Shown one piece after another: positions 34,464 to 43,499 of a DNA stretch of 63,661 bases. The notes under the pieces were generated by a model. That model saw only the letters and a list, made by a program, of their open reading frames with translations. It made no database searches and had not been told where the DNA came from. The first letter of the stretch is position 1; each line of letters begins with the position of its first letter. The stretch is from Marinobacter sp. (GTDB taxonomy: Bacteria > Pseudomonadota > Gammaproteobacteria > Pseudomonadales > Oleiphilaceae), in the NCBI GenBank assembly GCA_030149475.1, contig JASBRL010000123.1, positions 1-63,661 of the forward strand, written 5' to 3'. Position numbers and translations under genes: made by a program.

Positions 34464-34997
34464 TCAGGTTTGTGCGCCGTCCGATGGCTGCGCGTGACCG
34501 TCGGTGCGCCGGCTGACCTGGCGCCAGGTTTGCTGAAGGATCAGGGCGTCATTGGCCGCCCGGTGGATGGGCAGACCGAGGTCGCCAATGACCTGCTGCC
34601 GGATCGACGACCAGTGTTGAACGGCGGACGGGTCAAGCAGTGCCGATACCGATTCGAGCTGGAAACCGGGTGTCATGTTGGCGGCCTTGTACAGGCGGTG
34701 CAGCCAGAAACTGTCAAAGGTCCACGCATCGCAGAAAACCTGACCGTGGAGCAGTTCGTTCAATGCCCGGGTCACGCTCCGGACTTCCGTGCCTTCCTGC
34801 TCCAGTGTAGCCCGGGAAATGCCGTGAACCCGTTCGGCGCTTTCGGACCAGTCCTGCCAGAGCACATGTGGACGGATCATCCAACTGTGCAGACTGCCGT
34901 CTGCCAGGCATACCCCCACTTCGATGGGGTAGCTGGCAATCAGATCGAGGCTTGAGGCCTCAAAATCGATGAACGCTGGGCTGGGTTGAGTGGTCAT
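34464..34997 (-). CDS. DnaQ-like 3'-5' exonuclease
   Basis: A 177-residue DEDDh exonuclease domain protein. Exo I FIDFEASSLD supplies the first Asp and Glu, Exo II CDAWTFDSFWL the second Asp, and HRAANDA near residue 145 gives the His and last Asp. The middle loop HGISRATLEQEG matches the RNase T/DnaQ superfamily. It is shorter than DNA polymerase epsilon and has no extra domain, so the substrate (DNA or RNA) is open. It is divergent from queC. Confidence 0.86.
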   Translation of the reverse strand: MTTQPSPAFIDFEASSLDLIASYPIEVGVCLADGSLHSWMIRPHVLWQDWSESAERVHGISRATLEQEGTEVRSVTRALNELLHGQVFCDAWTFDSFWLHRLYKAANMTPGFQLESVSALLDPSAVQHWSSIRQQVIGDLGLPIHRAANDALILQQTWRQVSRRTDGHAQPSDGAQT

Positions 34998-35112
34998 ACC
35001 GTCTGGTTGTTGTCTGTGTGCCGATAGCGAAGTGTAACTGTGTGGTGCCTGCGACGCGAACCTATCCTGCCAGCATACTGTTACAATATCGCCATTGATT
35101 CAGGAGCCGTCT

Positions 35113-35778
35113 ATGTCTGACACCGTTGTGGTTATCTATTCCGGGGGAATGGACTCATTCACCCTGCTTCATCGTGCCCGGGCCAGCGGCCTGAGCGTGC
35201 ATGCGCTGTCCTTCAACTACGGCCAGCGTCACGTGCGTGAACTGGCAGTGGCGGAGGCGGTTTGCAGGGATTTGCGTGTGCCCCACAAGGTCATTGATAT
35301 CCGCGCCATGGGTGAGGTCATGGCGGGGTCGTCGTTGACGGGAGCGGAAGCGGTCCCGGAAGGTCACTACCAGCAGGAGTCGATGAAATCTACGGTGGTC
35401 CCCAATCGCAATATGATTCTGTTGTCCCTTGCGACCGGCTATGCCGTGACGGTCGGGGCTTGCTCGGTCTGGTACGGCGCCCACGGTGGCGATCACGCCA
35501 TCTACCCGGACTGCCGCCCCGAATTCGTGGAAAAGATGGACGCGGTGTGCCGGGTAGCGAACTACCAGGCGGTCCGCATTGAGGCGCCCTATCTGCATGC
35601 TGACAAGGCCGGGATTCTTGCCGACGGTCTGGCCATGGGGCTCGACTATGGCCAGACCTGGACCTGCTACAACGGTCGCGAACAGGCGTGCGGCCGCTGC
35701 GGTTCCTGTGTTGAGCGGCTGGAAGCGTTTGCTGCCCATCAATTGGCTGATCCGCTGCCGTACGAGGACGTCTGCTGA
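35113..35778 (+). CDS. queC: 7-cyano-7-deazaguanine synthase
   Basis: A 221-residue enzyme that turns 7-carboxy-7-deazaguanine, ammonia and ATP into preQ0 in queuosine synthesis. PP-loop SGGMDS at residues 10-15, [21 protein letters not shown] and the zinc-binding C-terminus ([15 protein letters not shown]). ATG 35113 follows CAGGAG. Its stop overlaps the queE start, so the two act as one operon in the wrong-looking pathway order (QueE product is the QueC substrate). Confidence 0.95.
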   Translation: MSDTVVVIYSGGMDSFTLLHRARASGLSVHALSFNYGQRHVRELAVAEAVCRDLRVPHKVIDIRAMGEVMAGSSLTGAEAVPEGHYQQESMKSTVVPNRNMILLSLATGYAVTVGACSVWYGAHGGDHAIYPDCRPEFVEKMDAVCRVANYQAVRIEAPYLHADKAGILADGLAMGLDYGQTWTCYNGREQACGRCGSCVERLEAFAAHQLADPLPYEDVC

Positions 35779-36434
35779 TGTACCGGGTCAAGGAAGCCTT
35801 TTACACATTGCAGGGCGAGGGCGCGCAGGCCGGACGGGCCGCGGTATTCTGCCGCTTCAGCAAGTGTAATCTGTGGACCGGGCGCGAGCGGGACCGGGCC
35901 CGTGCCGTGTGCACCTTCTGCGACACTGACTTTGTGGGGACCGATGGCCAGAACGGCGGACAGTTTGCGACCGCCGCCGAACTGGCAACCCATGTGGCCG
36001 CGCTGTGGCCGTCTGCCGCTGGTCGCCCGTATGTGGTCTGCACCGGAGGCGAACCACTGTTGCAACTTGACGAGCCTCTGGTGGAAGCGTTCCACGCGCG
36101 GGGTTTCGAGGTGGGAGTCGAAACCAACGGCACGCTGCCTGCCCCGGCCGGCATTGACTGGCTCTGTGTCAGTCCGAAAGCCGATGCAGCGGTGGTTATC
36201 ACTGCCTGCGATGAACTCAAACTGGTTTATCCGCAAGTATTAGCCATGCCGGAGCGCTTCACCCACATCGAAGCCCGGCACTACTTCCTGTCGCCGATGG
36301 CGTCGCCGGCTGAGCCGGAAACGGGCCAGGATGAGGTCAGGCACAGTAACACCCGTCGCGCCACCGATTACTGTCTGGCCCACCCCCGGTGGCGACTGAC
36401 GTTGCAGATGCACAAGCTCATTGGCATCGATTGA
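35778..36434 (+). CDS. queE: 7-carboxy-7-deazaguanine synthase (radical SAM)
   Basis: A 218-residue radical SAM enzyme that rearranges 6-carboxy-tetrahydropterin to 7-carboxy-7-deazaguanine. YTLQGEGAQAGRAAVFCR at the start, an expanded cluster motif with cysteines in KCNLWTG and CTFCDTDF (Gram-negative-type long insertion), and CTGGEPLLQ for SAM binding. The start overlaps the queC stop (TGATG). QueD and later steps are not in the window. Confidence 0.94.
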   Translation: MYRVKEAFYTLQGEGAQAGRAAVFCRFSKCNLWTGRERDRARAVCTFCDTDFVGTDGQNGGQFATAAELATHVAALWPSAAGRPYVVCTGGEPLLQLDEPLVEAFHARGFEVGVETNGTLPAPAGIDWLCVSPKADAAVVITACDELKLVYPQVLAMPERFTHIEARHYFLSPMASPAEPETGQDEVRHSNTRRATDYCLAHPRWRLTLQMHKLIGID

Positions 36435-36446
36435 TCGCACGGGGTG

Positions 36447-37520
36447 CTAGGCGCCGACGCTCAGGTTGGCGAGCACAGATACGGGCGTCCTGGGGTCAAC
36501 GGCGCGACTGCGGTAGTGACTGGGGCTGACGCCGGTCCAGCGTTTGAAGGCGCGGGTAAAATTGGCGGCATCGGCGTATCCGAGAGCATCGGCGATCTGG
36601 CCCAGGTTCATGGTGGTGCGGATCAGCAGTCCCCGGGCCCGCTCCAGGCGGATCTCATCCACCAACGCCTGATAGCGGCTGTTTTCTTCGTGCAGGCGGC
36701 GCTTCAGGGTTCGTTCCGAGACAAACAGGGTATGGGCAACCCGGGCGAGTCCCGGCGGGAACGGGTGACTGCTCTCAATCACCCGGCGCACCCGCACTGT
36801 AAATCCGGCATCGCGGGTCAACTGATGCAGGGTCTCCTCGCATTGTGCCCGCGATTTTGCCGCCAGACGCTCATCGCTGAATCGCAGAGTGGCGGTGAGC
36901 TCACTGGCGGGGATGACAAGAGCGTTGTCGTCAGCTCCGAAGTGTACGGGGACCGGGATCTGCTGGCGAAAACGCTGGAAATAGCCGGGTTCATGGCCCT
37001 GCCGGCGAATGCAGGAGCCGGTGATTGGCGTGTCCAGTAACTGAGTGCTCATGATCACGCAGCCATAGAGCACTGCGTCCATGATGAAGCCCTGTAGCGG
37101 TCCGGGATCGGTATCACAGAACACCCGGAACACCGCCTGGTCACCATCAATTGATTGTTCAATTCGCAGGTGAGGCGCCCGCAGGGTCAGGTAGCGGGTC
37201 ACCAGTTTCAGCGCTTCGCCAAGGGTCCGGCTGCTCATGACAGCGGTGCCCAGAGCGCCGTGTAACGTCATTCTGAACTTGCCGGCCAGCATGATGCCGA
37301 GGCCGGGTTCTCCGCTTTCGATGATGGCCCGGGTCACAAATTCCGTGGCCTGGGTCTGGGTCACCCGCAGTTCCGGCGACTGCAGCCGCCCGGGGTCCAG
37401 TCCTACCTGTTGCAGCAGTGCCTGATCATCGACACCGGATGTTCGCAACAGCTCTGCGAGCATATGCAGATAGATGGCCGGCAGCCCCAAGTCCTGTGCC
37501 TGAGCGTCTGACGCGCGCAT
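36447..37520 (-). CDS. AraC-family regulator with OruR/ArgR-type N-terminal domain
   Basis: A 357-residue regulator. The N-terminal ligand domain (about residues 20-200, Arabinose_bd family) contains GEPGLGIMLAGKFRMTLHGALG. The C-terminal AraC domain (about 240-340) has two helix-turn-helices: LARVAHTLFVSERTLKRRL and LGQIADALGYADAANFTRAF. ATG 37520 has a GAGGG upstream. It is downstream of and co-oriented with the alpha/beta hydrolase (108-base gap), which it might control. The ligand is unknown; relatives respond to fatty acids or amino acids. Confidence 0.88.
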   Translation of the reverse strand: MRASDAQAQDLGLPAIYLHMLAELLRTSGVDDQALLQQVGLDPGRLQSPELRVTQTQATEFVTRAIIESGEPGLGIMLAGKFRMTLHGALGTAVMSSRTLGEALKLVTRYLTLRAPHLRIEQSIDGDQAVFRVFCDTDPGPLQGFIMDAVLYGCVIMSTQLLDTPITGSCIRRQGHEPGYFQRFRQQIPVPVHFGADDNALVIPASELTATLRFSDERLAAKSRAQCEETLHQLTRDAGFTVRVRRVIESSHPFPPGLARVAHTLFVSERTLKRRLHEENSRYQALVDEIRLERARGLLIRTTMNLGQIADALGYADAANFTRAFKRWTGVSPSHYRSRAVDPRTPVSVLANLSVGA

Positions 37521-37628
37521 GATGAGATCCCTCGTGGTGGCTATTATTATCACGACCAGTCGAGTATGACGCGCCGGGCTCCGTGCCCCCATGACTTCAC
37601 TGACGGATCAACCGGATACAAGGGCCAA

Positions 37629-38522
37629 TCAGGCGGGCGCCCGGCGTTCGATGAATGCTTTCAGTGCGCGCGCCGAACGACGGGGTACTTCCAGCATGGG
37701 CAGATGGCCAACGCCGCGATAGAGCTGGATGTCGGCATTCATGGACGGGCGCTGGAAATAGGAAACGCAGGCCGTCGGTGTAATCCGGTCACGATCTCCC
37801 CAATGCACCTGTAGCGGAATCCGGCTGTTTTCCAGGTAGCGAACGGGGGCATAGGTATCGGCGTTCAGGTCGGCGAAGATATGACGATGGGCGTTGGCCC
37901 GTTTGAGCAGATCCGGGCCCAGCAGCCCCGCCATGACCACGCCCAAGGGATTAGCCTTGCCATTGCCGACCTGGTTGAACATGCGGCAGGCGCCGGCCAG
38001 CGTGTCGGGAATCAGAATCCGGTCATTGTGGTTGCGGGCCGGGCGATGAACGTCCACGTCGGGCCCTTCCGGGATGCCGGCACTGTTCATCAGTGTCAGT
38101 GAACGGACGATGCCGGAGTCCAGCCGATGGGCAAGTACGGTGGCAATGGCACCACCCATGGAGCTTCCCACCAGATGGATATGGCTCAGTCCGCGCCCGG
38201 ATAACCAGTCGCATAGCCGGGCGGCCTGAGGTTCATAGCTGTAGCTGGCCGCGGCCCGATAGTCGCTCTCGCCAAAGCCGGGCAGGTCGAGGGCGAGAAT
38301 GTGCCAGTCTCTGGGCAGCAGCGGAAGCCAGGCGCCCCAGTTTTCTTTCATCGCCGCAAACCCATGGATCAACACCACCGTCTGCCGTCCCGGCCGGGGG
38401 CTGCCGCGCTCAAGCCAGACCAGGCGATGCTGGTCCACCTGCGTCTCATGGCGGGTCATACGCTGGAGCCAGCGATGGCTTGTGCGGGCCAGAGGCCAGA
38501 GATTGGGCATCATGGGATTCAC
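37629..38522 (-). CDS. Alpha/beta hydrolase
   Basis: A 297-residue serine hydrolase. Oxyanion block VLIHGFAAMKENW, nucleophile elbow GSSMGG at about residues 141-146, acidic residue in WGDRDRITP and catalytic His in GVGHLPMLE. The N-terminal 25 residues are hydrophobic but not a clear signal peptide. It resembles lipases and dienelactone-type esterases (monoacylglycerol lipase group); no exact substrate. Its downstream neighbour is an AraC regulator of a type often linked to lipid or fatty acid metabolism. Confidence 0.87.
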   Translation of the reverse strand: MNPMMPNLWPLARTSHRWLQRMTRHETQVDQHRLVWLERGSPRPGRQTVVLIHGFAAMKENWGAWLPLLPRDWHILALDLPGFGESDYRAAASYSYEPQAARLCDWLSGRGLSHIHLVGSSMGGAIATVLAHRLDSGIVRSLTLMNSAGIPEGPDVDVHRPARNHNDRILIPDTLAGACRMFNQVGNGKANPLGVVMAGLLGPDLLKRANAHRHIFADLNADTYAPVRYLENSRIPLQVHWGDRDRITPTACVSYFQRPSMNADIQLYRGVGHLPMLEVPRRSARALKAFIERRAPA

Positions 38523-38565
38523 CGTTCATTGGGTTGTTGAGTTGACAGTCAGGCAAGGCGTTAAG

Positions 38566-40296
38566 TTAAAGAGCAACGTCGACAATCACCGGATCATGAT
38601 CGGACGAGCGCCAGGGGTAGTCGCCGGACGCCGCCAGGGGAATGCGTGCCGAGGCATAGCCCAGCGCCGGAGGCTCGTCGGAATTGACCGACCACAGGCG
38701 CGCCTCCACCACCCTCGGTAACAGATCGGCGCTGGCCAGGCCGTAGTCGAGCGTGCCGGCCCGTCCCCGGAAGCGGAAACTGTGATTGTCCAGCCCATGA
38801 AAATGTCGCACCAGATCGGTGAAGCCGGCGGCGGCGAACTCAGAAAGCGGGGCCTCCCGGGCGTAGCTGTTCAGGTCGCCGACAATCAGCGTACCGGCCA
38901 GCGCCGGCACTTCGGGCAGCGCCTTGATCCCGGCCGCGAGCTGTCTTGTCGCACGGACCCGAGCCGCCACGTAGCAACCCTGACCATCCCCCTGGTCGAG
39001 ATTGCCGCCGCTGGCGCCCTGGCACCGCTTGGATTTGAAGTGGGCGGCCACGACACGCAGGGGGTCAGAGCCAGTTCGCGTGCGGAATGCCTGGACCAGT
39101 GGTGGCCGGCTGCCCCGCGCAAAGGGGCCGCTGGTCACCCGCTGGGGACGGCCAACCGGCCGGACCGCGTGGTCGTTGTACACCATCGCTACACGGATGG
39201 CATCGTGGCCATCGCCACCGTCGGGCTGGACGTAGCGCCAGGACGCACCGAGGGCGCGGGTCATTTCCGCCAGGCTGCTCTGGTTGTCGTAGCCATCGTT
39301 TTCCAGCTCCACCAGCACGATGATGTCGGCCTGAAGCGCCGATAGCGTCGCAACCAGGCGGGCTTTCTGGCGAGCAAAGGCGTTTGCGGTGCGGGCGCCC
39401 CGGGCGGTCGGAAAGCCGCCGCCGTGGCCATTGCCGTTGAATGCGTTGTCCAGATTCAGGGCGGCGACACGGACGGTGGTCGCGGCGGGCCTGACCGGGA
39501 CCGGTGGTCGTGAATTGAGGGACCTGAACACGGGTGCCTGACGAGGCTGCAGGTGCCAGGCTCCGTAACGCCAGTCGAGTATGGCGTCCAGTGACACCAC
39601 CTGGTCACCGGCGCGGATCGTCCGCGGGCCGCCGAGTCCGCCCGCAGGATAAGGCAGGGGCGTCGGATTCAGGCTGCGTTTGCCGTCGTCCAGCTGCAGG
39701 CTGGTGATCGCCGGGTCCCGATCAACCGCAGCGGGTGCCTGCAGTTGAGTCCGGGTGTCGCGGTCGTGGTCAGCGAGGGTAAGGCTGCCGTAGCGTGCCA
39801 GCGGATAACTGTCGGTCACTGTCAGCGGCTGGGCCAGGGTGACGCGCATGGCTTCCAGCCGTTCCGGCGCCTGCCCGTCGGGCCAGGGCAGGGAGAGTTG
39901 ACGGGCCGCAGGCAGAGCGGCCGTGCCGCAATCGGTCAGGTCGCGGGTGTGAGTCAGCTCGGTCAGCCCGTGATATTCCTGAACCTGACCACTCACCCGC
40001 AGTCGGTGGCCGACCGTGCCCACTGCCGAGCGGGTGTAGACAAACAAAGCTTCGGATGTTTGCGGATTGTGGTCGGTCCGGGCATCGGCCTGTTGCAGGT
40101 ACATGCCCTGAAAACCGTCCTTCCCGCGACTGTCCAGGGTGACAACACCTTCAACTGTTACCCATTGTCCGACCAGCGGCGATGTGTCCCGATCCCCCTG
40201 AATGCTCGCAATGGCGGTCGCTGGTTGGCCGCAGGTATTGCCCGCCGAGACCCGCGCGGCAAGGAGCAATAAAATCATCAGATATAGCAGACGCAT
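38566..40296 (-). CDS. Secreted extracellular nuclease (ExeM/NucH-like)
   Basis: A 576-residue exported nuclease. Signal peptide residues 1-18 (start at 40296, MRLLYLM). An N-terminal OB-fold-like segment (about 25-140) with a C...C pair precedes the endonuclease/exonuclease/phosphatase domain (about 280-576). Catalytic motifs: AALNLDNAF, VLVELENDGYD, AAHFKSK, VGDLNSYAREAP, and the last block SSDHDPVIVD. This is the architecture of extracellular DNases such as ExeM of Shewanella. It likely degrades extracellular DNA for nutrients or biofilm turnover. Monocistronic. Confidence 0.9.
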   Translation of the reverse strand: MRLLYLMILLLLAARVSAGNTCGQPATAIASIQGDRDTSPLVGQWVTVEGVVTLDSRGKDGFQGMYLQQADARTDHNPQTSEALFVYTRSAVGTVGHRLRVSGQVQEYHGLTELTHTRDLTDCGTAALPAARQLSLPWPDGQAPERLEAMRVTLAQPLTVTDSYPLARYGSLTLADHDRDTRTQLQAPAAVDRDPAITSLQLDDGKRSLNPTPLPYPAGGLGGPRTIRAGDQVVSLDAILDWRYGAWHLQPRQAPVFRSLNSRPPVPVRPAATTVRVAALNLDNAFNGNGHGGGFPTARGARTANAFARQKARLVATLSALQADIIVLVELENDGYDNQSSLAEMTRALGASWRYVQPDGGDGHDAIRVAMVYNDHAVRPVGRPQRVTSGPFARGSRPPLVQAFRTRTGSDPLRVVAAHFKSKRCQGASGGNLDQGDGQGCYVAARVRATRQLAAGIKALPEVPALAGTLIVGDLNSYAREAPLSEFAAAGFTDLVRHFHGLDNHSFRFRGRAGTLDYGLASADLLPRVVEARLWSVNSDEPPALGYASARIPLAASGDYPWRSSDHDPVIVDVAL

Positions 40297-40459
40297 CGAA
40301 AGGAGCCGCCGTGGTGAGGATTGACGTCGGCCAATGATAGCAGCGCGCCTCATACCGGGCCAGAACAGGAGCGCCCTTGAAGCACCGTATCGCCGGGTTA
40401 CGACGACCCGATCTGGAGCCCCTGACTGTCCTCGCCTGTCCCGCCCTCGTACGCCTGGG

Positions 40460-41365
40460 CTAGACGCCTTCGGCCATAGCCTCGCGTGCGATCTCCCGGC
40501 TGGCGATCCAGGGCTTCAGTGCCTCCCGGTTCGCCAACTCCACCTGCTGTACCAGTGGGTCCGGGTCGGTGCCGTTGGCGCGGATGCCAACCAGGGCGAG
40601 CATATAACCGACCAGCGCTGCCCGGGTTTGCAGGGTCAGCCGGCGGCCGGACATACCAAAGTCACGGGCGATAATCGCCTGCTGATCCGGCGTGAGCCTG
40701 CGGTCAGGACGTAGTTCCACGGTAACCTGACGGTTCCAGAGGTCATCCTGATGAATCGTGTGCCGGCTGCGCTCATTAAGTATGGCCGGTGTACCGCGAA
40801 ACCGGCTGAGCACAAAGTCCCGGAACTCGCTATCGCGTTCGCTCCAGCCCCGCAAGTGCCAGCGCTGACCGCTGTAGACCAGGGTATGTGGTTCGATGAG
40901 ATAACGGTTGCCTTCCGGGCGTGACAGAGAGAAATACTCTGCCTCTATGCGCCGCCCCTGACGGGTAGCGGCCACCAGGGCGCGCACTACGGACGGTTCG
41001 GCCATGGGCTTGGGAACGGCCAGCACGGTGCTGGCGGGCAGTGCAACGTCGAGCGATTCGAAAGTCTGGCTCAGGGATTGGTTACGGGCCAGCAAATCCA
41101 GGTACTCATCGGAATTGCCCTGGGTCACCACCGGGCGAAAATCCCGGGTTGGTACGTAACCTTTCAGGTGGCGATCGTAGCTCAGGTTATCCGGCGCCAG
41201 TTCGCGCAGGTAGGTGTTAATATCTTTGGACGCCTGTTGACGACCAATTCCGAAGCCGTGGCACAGATGATTGGTCGTTAATCGACCTTCCCACAGAGCG
41301 ATGATTTCAATGAGGCGGTAACGCAGAAGCAGGTCCCAGCGGATGGGCCATTCCGTTTTTTTCAT
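40460..41365 (-). CDS. WYL-domain transcriptional regulator (CapW/BrxR-like)
   Basis: A 301-residue regulator. Residues 1-75 form a winged helix (RYRLIEIIALWEGRLTTNHL, then GIGRQQASKDINTYL). The WYL domain (about 125-205) contains IEPHTLVYSGQRWHLRGW and FVLSRFRG, and a C-terminal WCX-like domain follows (LTPDQQAIIARDFGMSG). This length and order match the wHTH-WYL-WCX regulators CapW and BrxR, which repress phage-defence operons and respond to nucleic-acid ligands. Here no defence genes adjoin; the neighbour is a divergent MFS transporter across a 301-base gap. It could control that gene or itself. Confidence 0.85.
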   Translation of the reverse strand: MKKTEWPIRWDLLLRYRLIEIIALWEGRLTTNHLCHGFGIGRQQASKDINTYLRELAPDNLSYDRHLKGYVPTRDFRPVVTQGNSDEYLDLLARNQSLSQTFESLDVALPASTVLAVPKPMAEPSVVRALVAATRQGRRIEAEYFSLSRPEGNRYLIEPHTLVYSGQRWHLRGWSERDSEFRDFVLSRFRGTPAILNERSRHTIHQDDLWNRQVTVELRPDRRLTPDQQAIIARDFGMSGRRLTLQTRAALVGYMLALVGIRANGTDPDPLVQQVELANREALKPWIASREIAREAMAEGV

Positions 41366-41666
41366 GGCGTTGGGCTCTTCGTGTTTGCTGATTAAAATCT
41401 GACCAATCCTTGATCAGAAAATCATAGTATCAGCTTTGCCTGCGGTAACCAGTTACGACGCATTAATGTAAAAAATTGTTAAAAGAGTCCTCAACGTCCG
41501 CATATTACGGTGTCTGACGCAATGTATCGGCAAATGCGTAATGGAGTGGCTGCGGGTTTGTTGCTGTAATGGGATTATTCAGCGCTTCCTTAGCAGCCTA
41601 AGCCTGAGCCTGCTATGTTCAGTTCAACACGTTTCCCTGTCACGTTCCGGGTCTGGAGAGCACCGC
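41366..41666. other. Divergent promoter region with a half repeat element
   Basis: AT-rich sequence (around 41380-41490) probably holds the promoters of the WYL regulator and of the MFS gene. TTCAGCGCTTCCTTA at 41578-41592 is the reverse complement of the arm at 49237-49251 and marks a half repeat element. No gene or RNA was recognised. Confidence 0.5.
41578..41592. repeat. Half inverted-repeat element, copy C
   Basis: TTCAGCGCTTCCTTA is an exact reverse complement of TAAGGAAGCGCTGAA at 49237-49251. No matching opposite arm is seen nearby. Confidence 0.5.
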
Positions 41667-42929
41667 ATGACACGCATGGTGGCATCCCTGTCTGCGTTGA
41701 TTCTCAGTATTGTGCTGTTGGTCAGCGGAAATGCCTTCCTGATGACGCTGCTCGGCATAAGACTGAGTATGGACCAGGTCGACCCGGCGACGATCGGCTG
41801 GGTACTGGTGTGCTATTCCATCGGGTTTGTGCTGGGCACGCTTTACGTCAATCGTATTATCGGGCGGGTCGGTCACATCCGTGCGTTTGCGGTATTTGCG
41901 GCGGTGACGGCGGTTGCTGCGCTGCTCTATCCGGTACTTGATTCCCCACTGGCGTGGGCCTTTCTGCGGGCGCTGTCCGGGTTCACCATGGCCGGAGTAC
42001 TGGTGGTCATCGAGAGCTGGTTCAGCAGTCGTGCCAGCAACGCCAACCGTGGGGCACTGTTTGCCGTCTATCAGGTCGTGTTTTTTCTGTCGGCGGCCAG
42101 CGGCCAGTTGATGATGAATTTCGGTGAGCCGGCCAGCTTCAAGCTGTTTACCCTGGCCGCTGTGCTGCTGACCCTGGCCCTGGTCCCTTTGTCGCTGACC
42201 CGCATGGAGGCGCCGGTGATCGATACGGTCGAGCGGATGTCCTTTTTTACGTTGTTCCGGGAATCCTCCTCCGGCGTCGCCGGCTCCCTGATCTGCGGTG
42301 TGCTGATCAGCTCGTTTTATGCGCTTGGCCCGGTGTATGCGACGCTGATCGGGCTGAACCTTTCCCAGACGTCCCTGTTCATGGCGACGGCCATTGTGGC
42401 GGCCATGTTATTGGCCTGGCCCGTGGGGAAGATTGGTGACCGTGTCGACCGGCGTCGGCTGCTGATGTGGGTGGCCCTGGTGTCGGCGGCGGCGAGCTCT
42501 CTGGTGACAGTGCTGGGCACCGACCGGCTTTGGCTGCTGATGCTCATGGTCGGTGTTTTTACCGGTCTGACCGCTGCGCTGTACCCCATCGCGGTCGCGA
42601 TCACCAATGATCGTATGGAGCATCACCGGATCGTCGCAGCCAGTGCGACCTTGCTGCTGAGCTATGGCATTGGCGGTGTTGTCGGCCCGGTTGTGATGGC
42701 CAAACTGGTCAGTGTGATGGGCCCGCCGGGTTTGTTTGCCGGCAGTGCGGCTTTCCTGATGCTGCTGGCCGCTATCACCTACTACCGGATCCGGACCACC
42801 TACGACATTCCGGTGGATGAACAGGAGCATTTTGTGGCGGCGATGGCCGAGTCCTCGCCGGTATTGTCGGAAATAGACCCCCGCAACGAGTCGTTCGAGC
42901 AACCGGAAAAGCCACTGGGTACCGATTAA
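41667..42929 (+). CDS. MFS transporter, YcaD-like
   Basis: A 420-residue transporter with 12 hydrophobic segments and the MFS loop motif GTLYVNRIIGRVGHIRAF after helix 2 and GKIGDRVDRRR after helix 8. It resembles the YcaD/putative-drug-efflux branch. ATG 41667 follows TGGAGAG; the longer frame starts outside a plausible leader. Substrate unknown. It is divergent from the WYL regulator and upstream of the MarR gene (106 bases). Confidence 0.88.
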   Translation: MTRMVASLSALILSIVLLVSGNAFLMTLLGIRLSMDQVDPATIGWVLVCYSIGFVLGTLYVNRIIGRVGHIRAFAVFAAVTAVAALLYPVLDSPLAWAFLRALSGFTMAGVLVVIESWFSSRASNANRGALFAVYQVVFFLSAASGQLMMNFGEPASFKLFTLAAVLLTLALVPLSLTRMEAPVIDTVERMSFFTLFRESSSGVAGSLICGVLISSFYALGPVYATLIGLNLSQTSLFMATAIVAAMLLAWPVGKIGDRVDRRRLLMWVALVSAAASSLVTVLGTDRLWLLMLMVGVFTGLTAALYPIAVAITNDRMEHHRIVAASATLLLSYGIGGVVGPVVMAKLVSVMGPPGLFAGSAAFLMLLAAITYYRIRTTYDIPVDEQEHFVAAMAESSPVLSEIDPRNESFEQPEKPLGTD

Positions 42930-43035
42930 GGAGCCGCCGACCAGGTAGCATGACATGTCGGCGACTATTTTTATTGAAAAAATTAGCTTACTAGTATTAT
43001 TCTTTAATCAACTATTCAGAAAACAGAGGTTGAGT

Positions 43036-43476
43036 ATGGATGATGACACCATGCGGGATCAGTTCCCGTTCGCCGTCGCCCGGGTCACCCGGCGCTGGCG
43101 GAAGTTGCTGGATGAGAGATTACGGGATCTTGGAGTAACCCAGGCGCGGTGGACCACCATGGTTTATTTGCAGCGTGGTGGTGAAGGCCTTACCCAGCGG
43201 GAACTCGCGGGCCTTATGGCGATCGAGAATCCGACCCTGGTGCGCCTGCTGGACAGCCTTGAAGGGCAGGATCTGATTGAGCGTCGCCCCTGCGAGCATG
43301 ACCGCCGGGCGCGTCGATTGCACCTGACCGCTCAGGGCGAAGCCTTCATGCATGATCTCAATGCCCGGGCCGCCAAGTTGCGTGAAGAAATGCTGGAAGG
43401 GGTAGACAACGACGACATCGGTGTTGCCCTCAACGTGTTCAACCGCATTATGGTGAACGGTGATCGGCTCAAATAA
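43036..43476 (+). CDS. MarR-family transcriptional regulator
   Basis: A 146-residue winged-helix regulator. DNA-binding part: GLTQRELAGLMAIENPTLVRLLDSLEGQDLIERRPCEHDRRA (about residues 60-102), with the DRRA wing typical of MarR. ATG 43036 has AGAGG upstream; a longer start at 42955 lies in AT-rich promoter sequence. It precedes an EmrB-type exporter by 23 bases, a classical MarR/efflux pair, and likely represses both. TACTAGTA at 42989-42996 is a candidate operator core. Confidence 0.92.
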   Translation: MDDDTMRDQFPFAVARVTRRWRKLLDERLRDLGVTQARWTTMVYLQRGGEGLTQRELAGLMAIENPTLVRLLDSLEGQDLIERRPCEHDRRARRLHLTAQGEAFMHDLNARAAKLREEMLEGVDNDDIGVALNVFNRIMVNGDRLK

Positions 43477-43499
43477 CCGGGTTCAGCCTGGAGGTTTTT

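Noticed and set aside
34329..34955. Plus-strand frame starting MFYVVHFALTG over the exonuclease gene
   Set aside because: It passes through the poly-T terminator and is antisense to all DEDDh motifs of the exonuclease.
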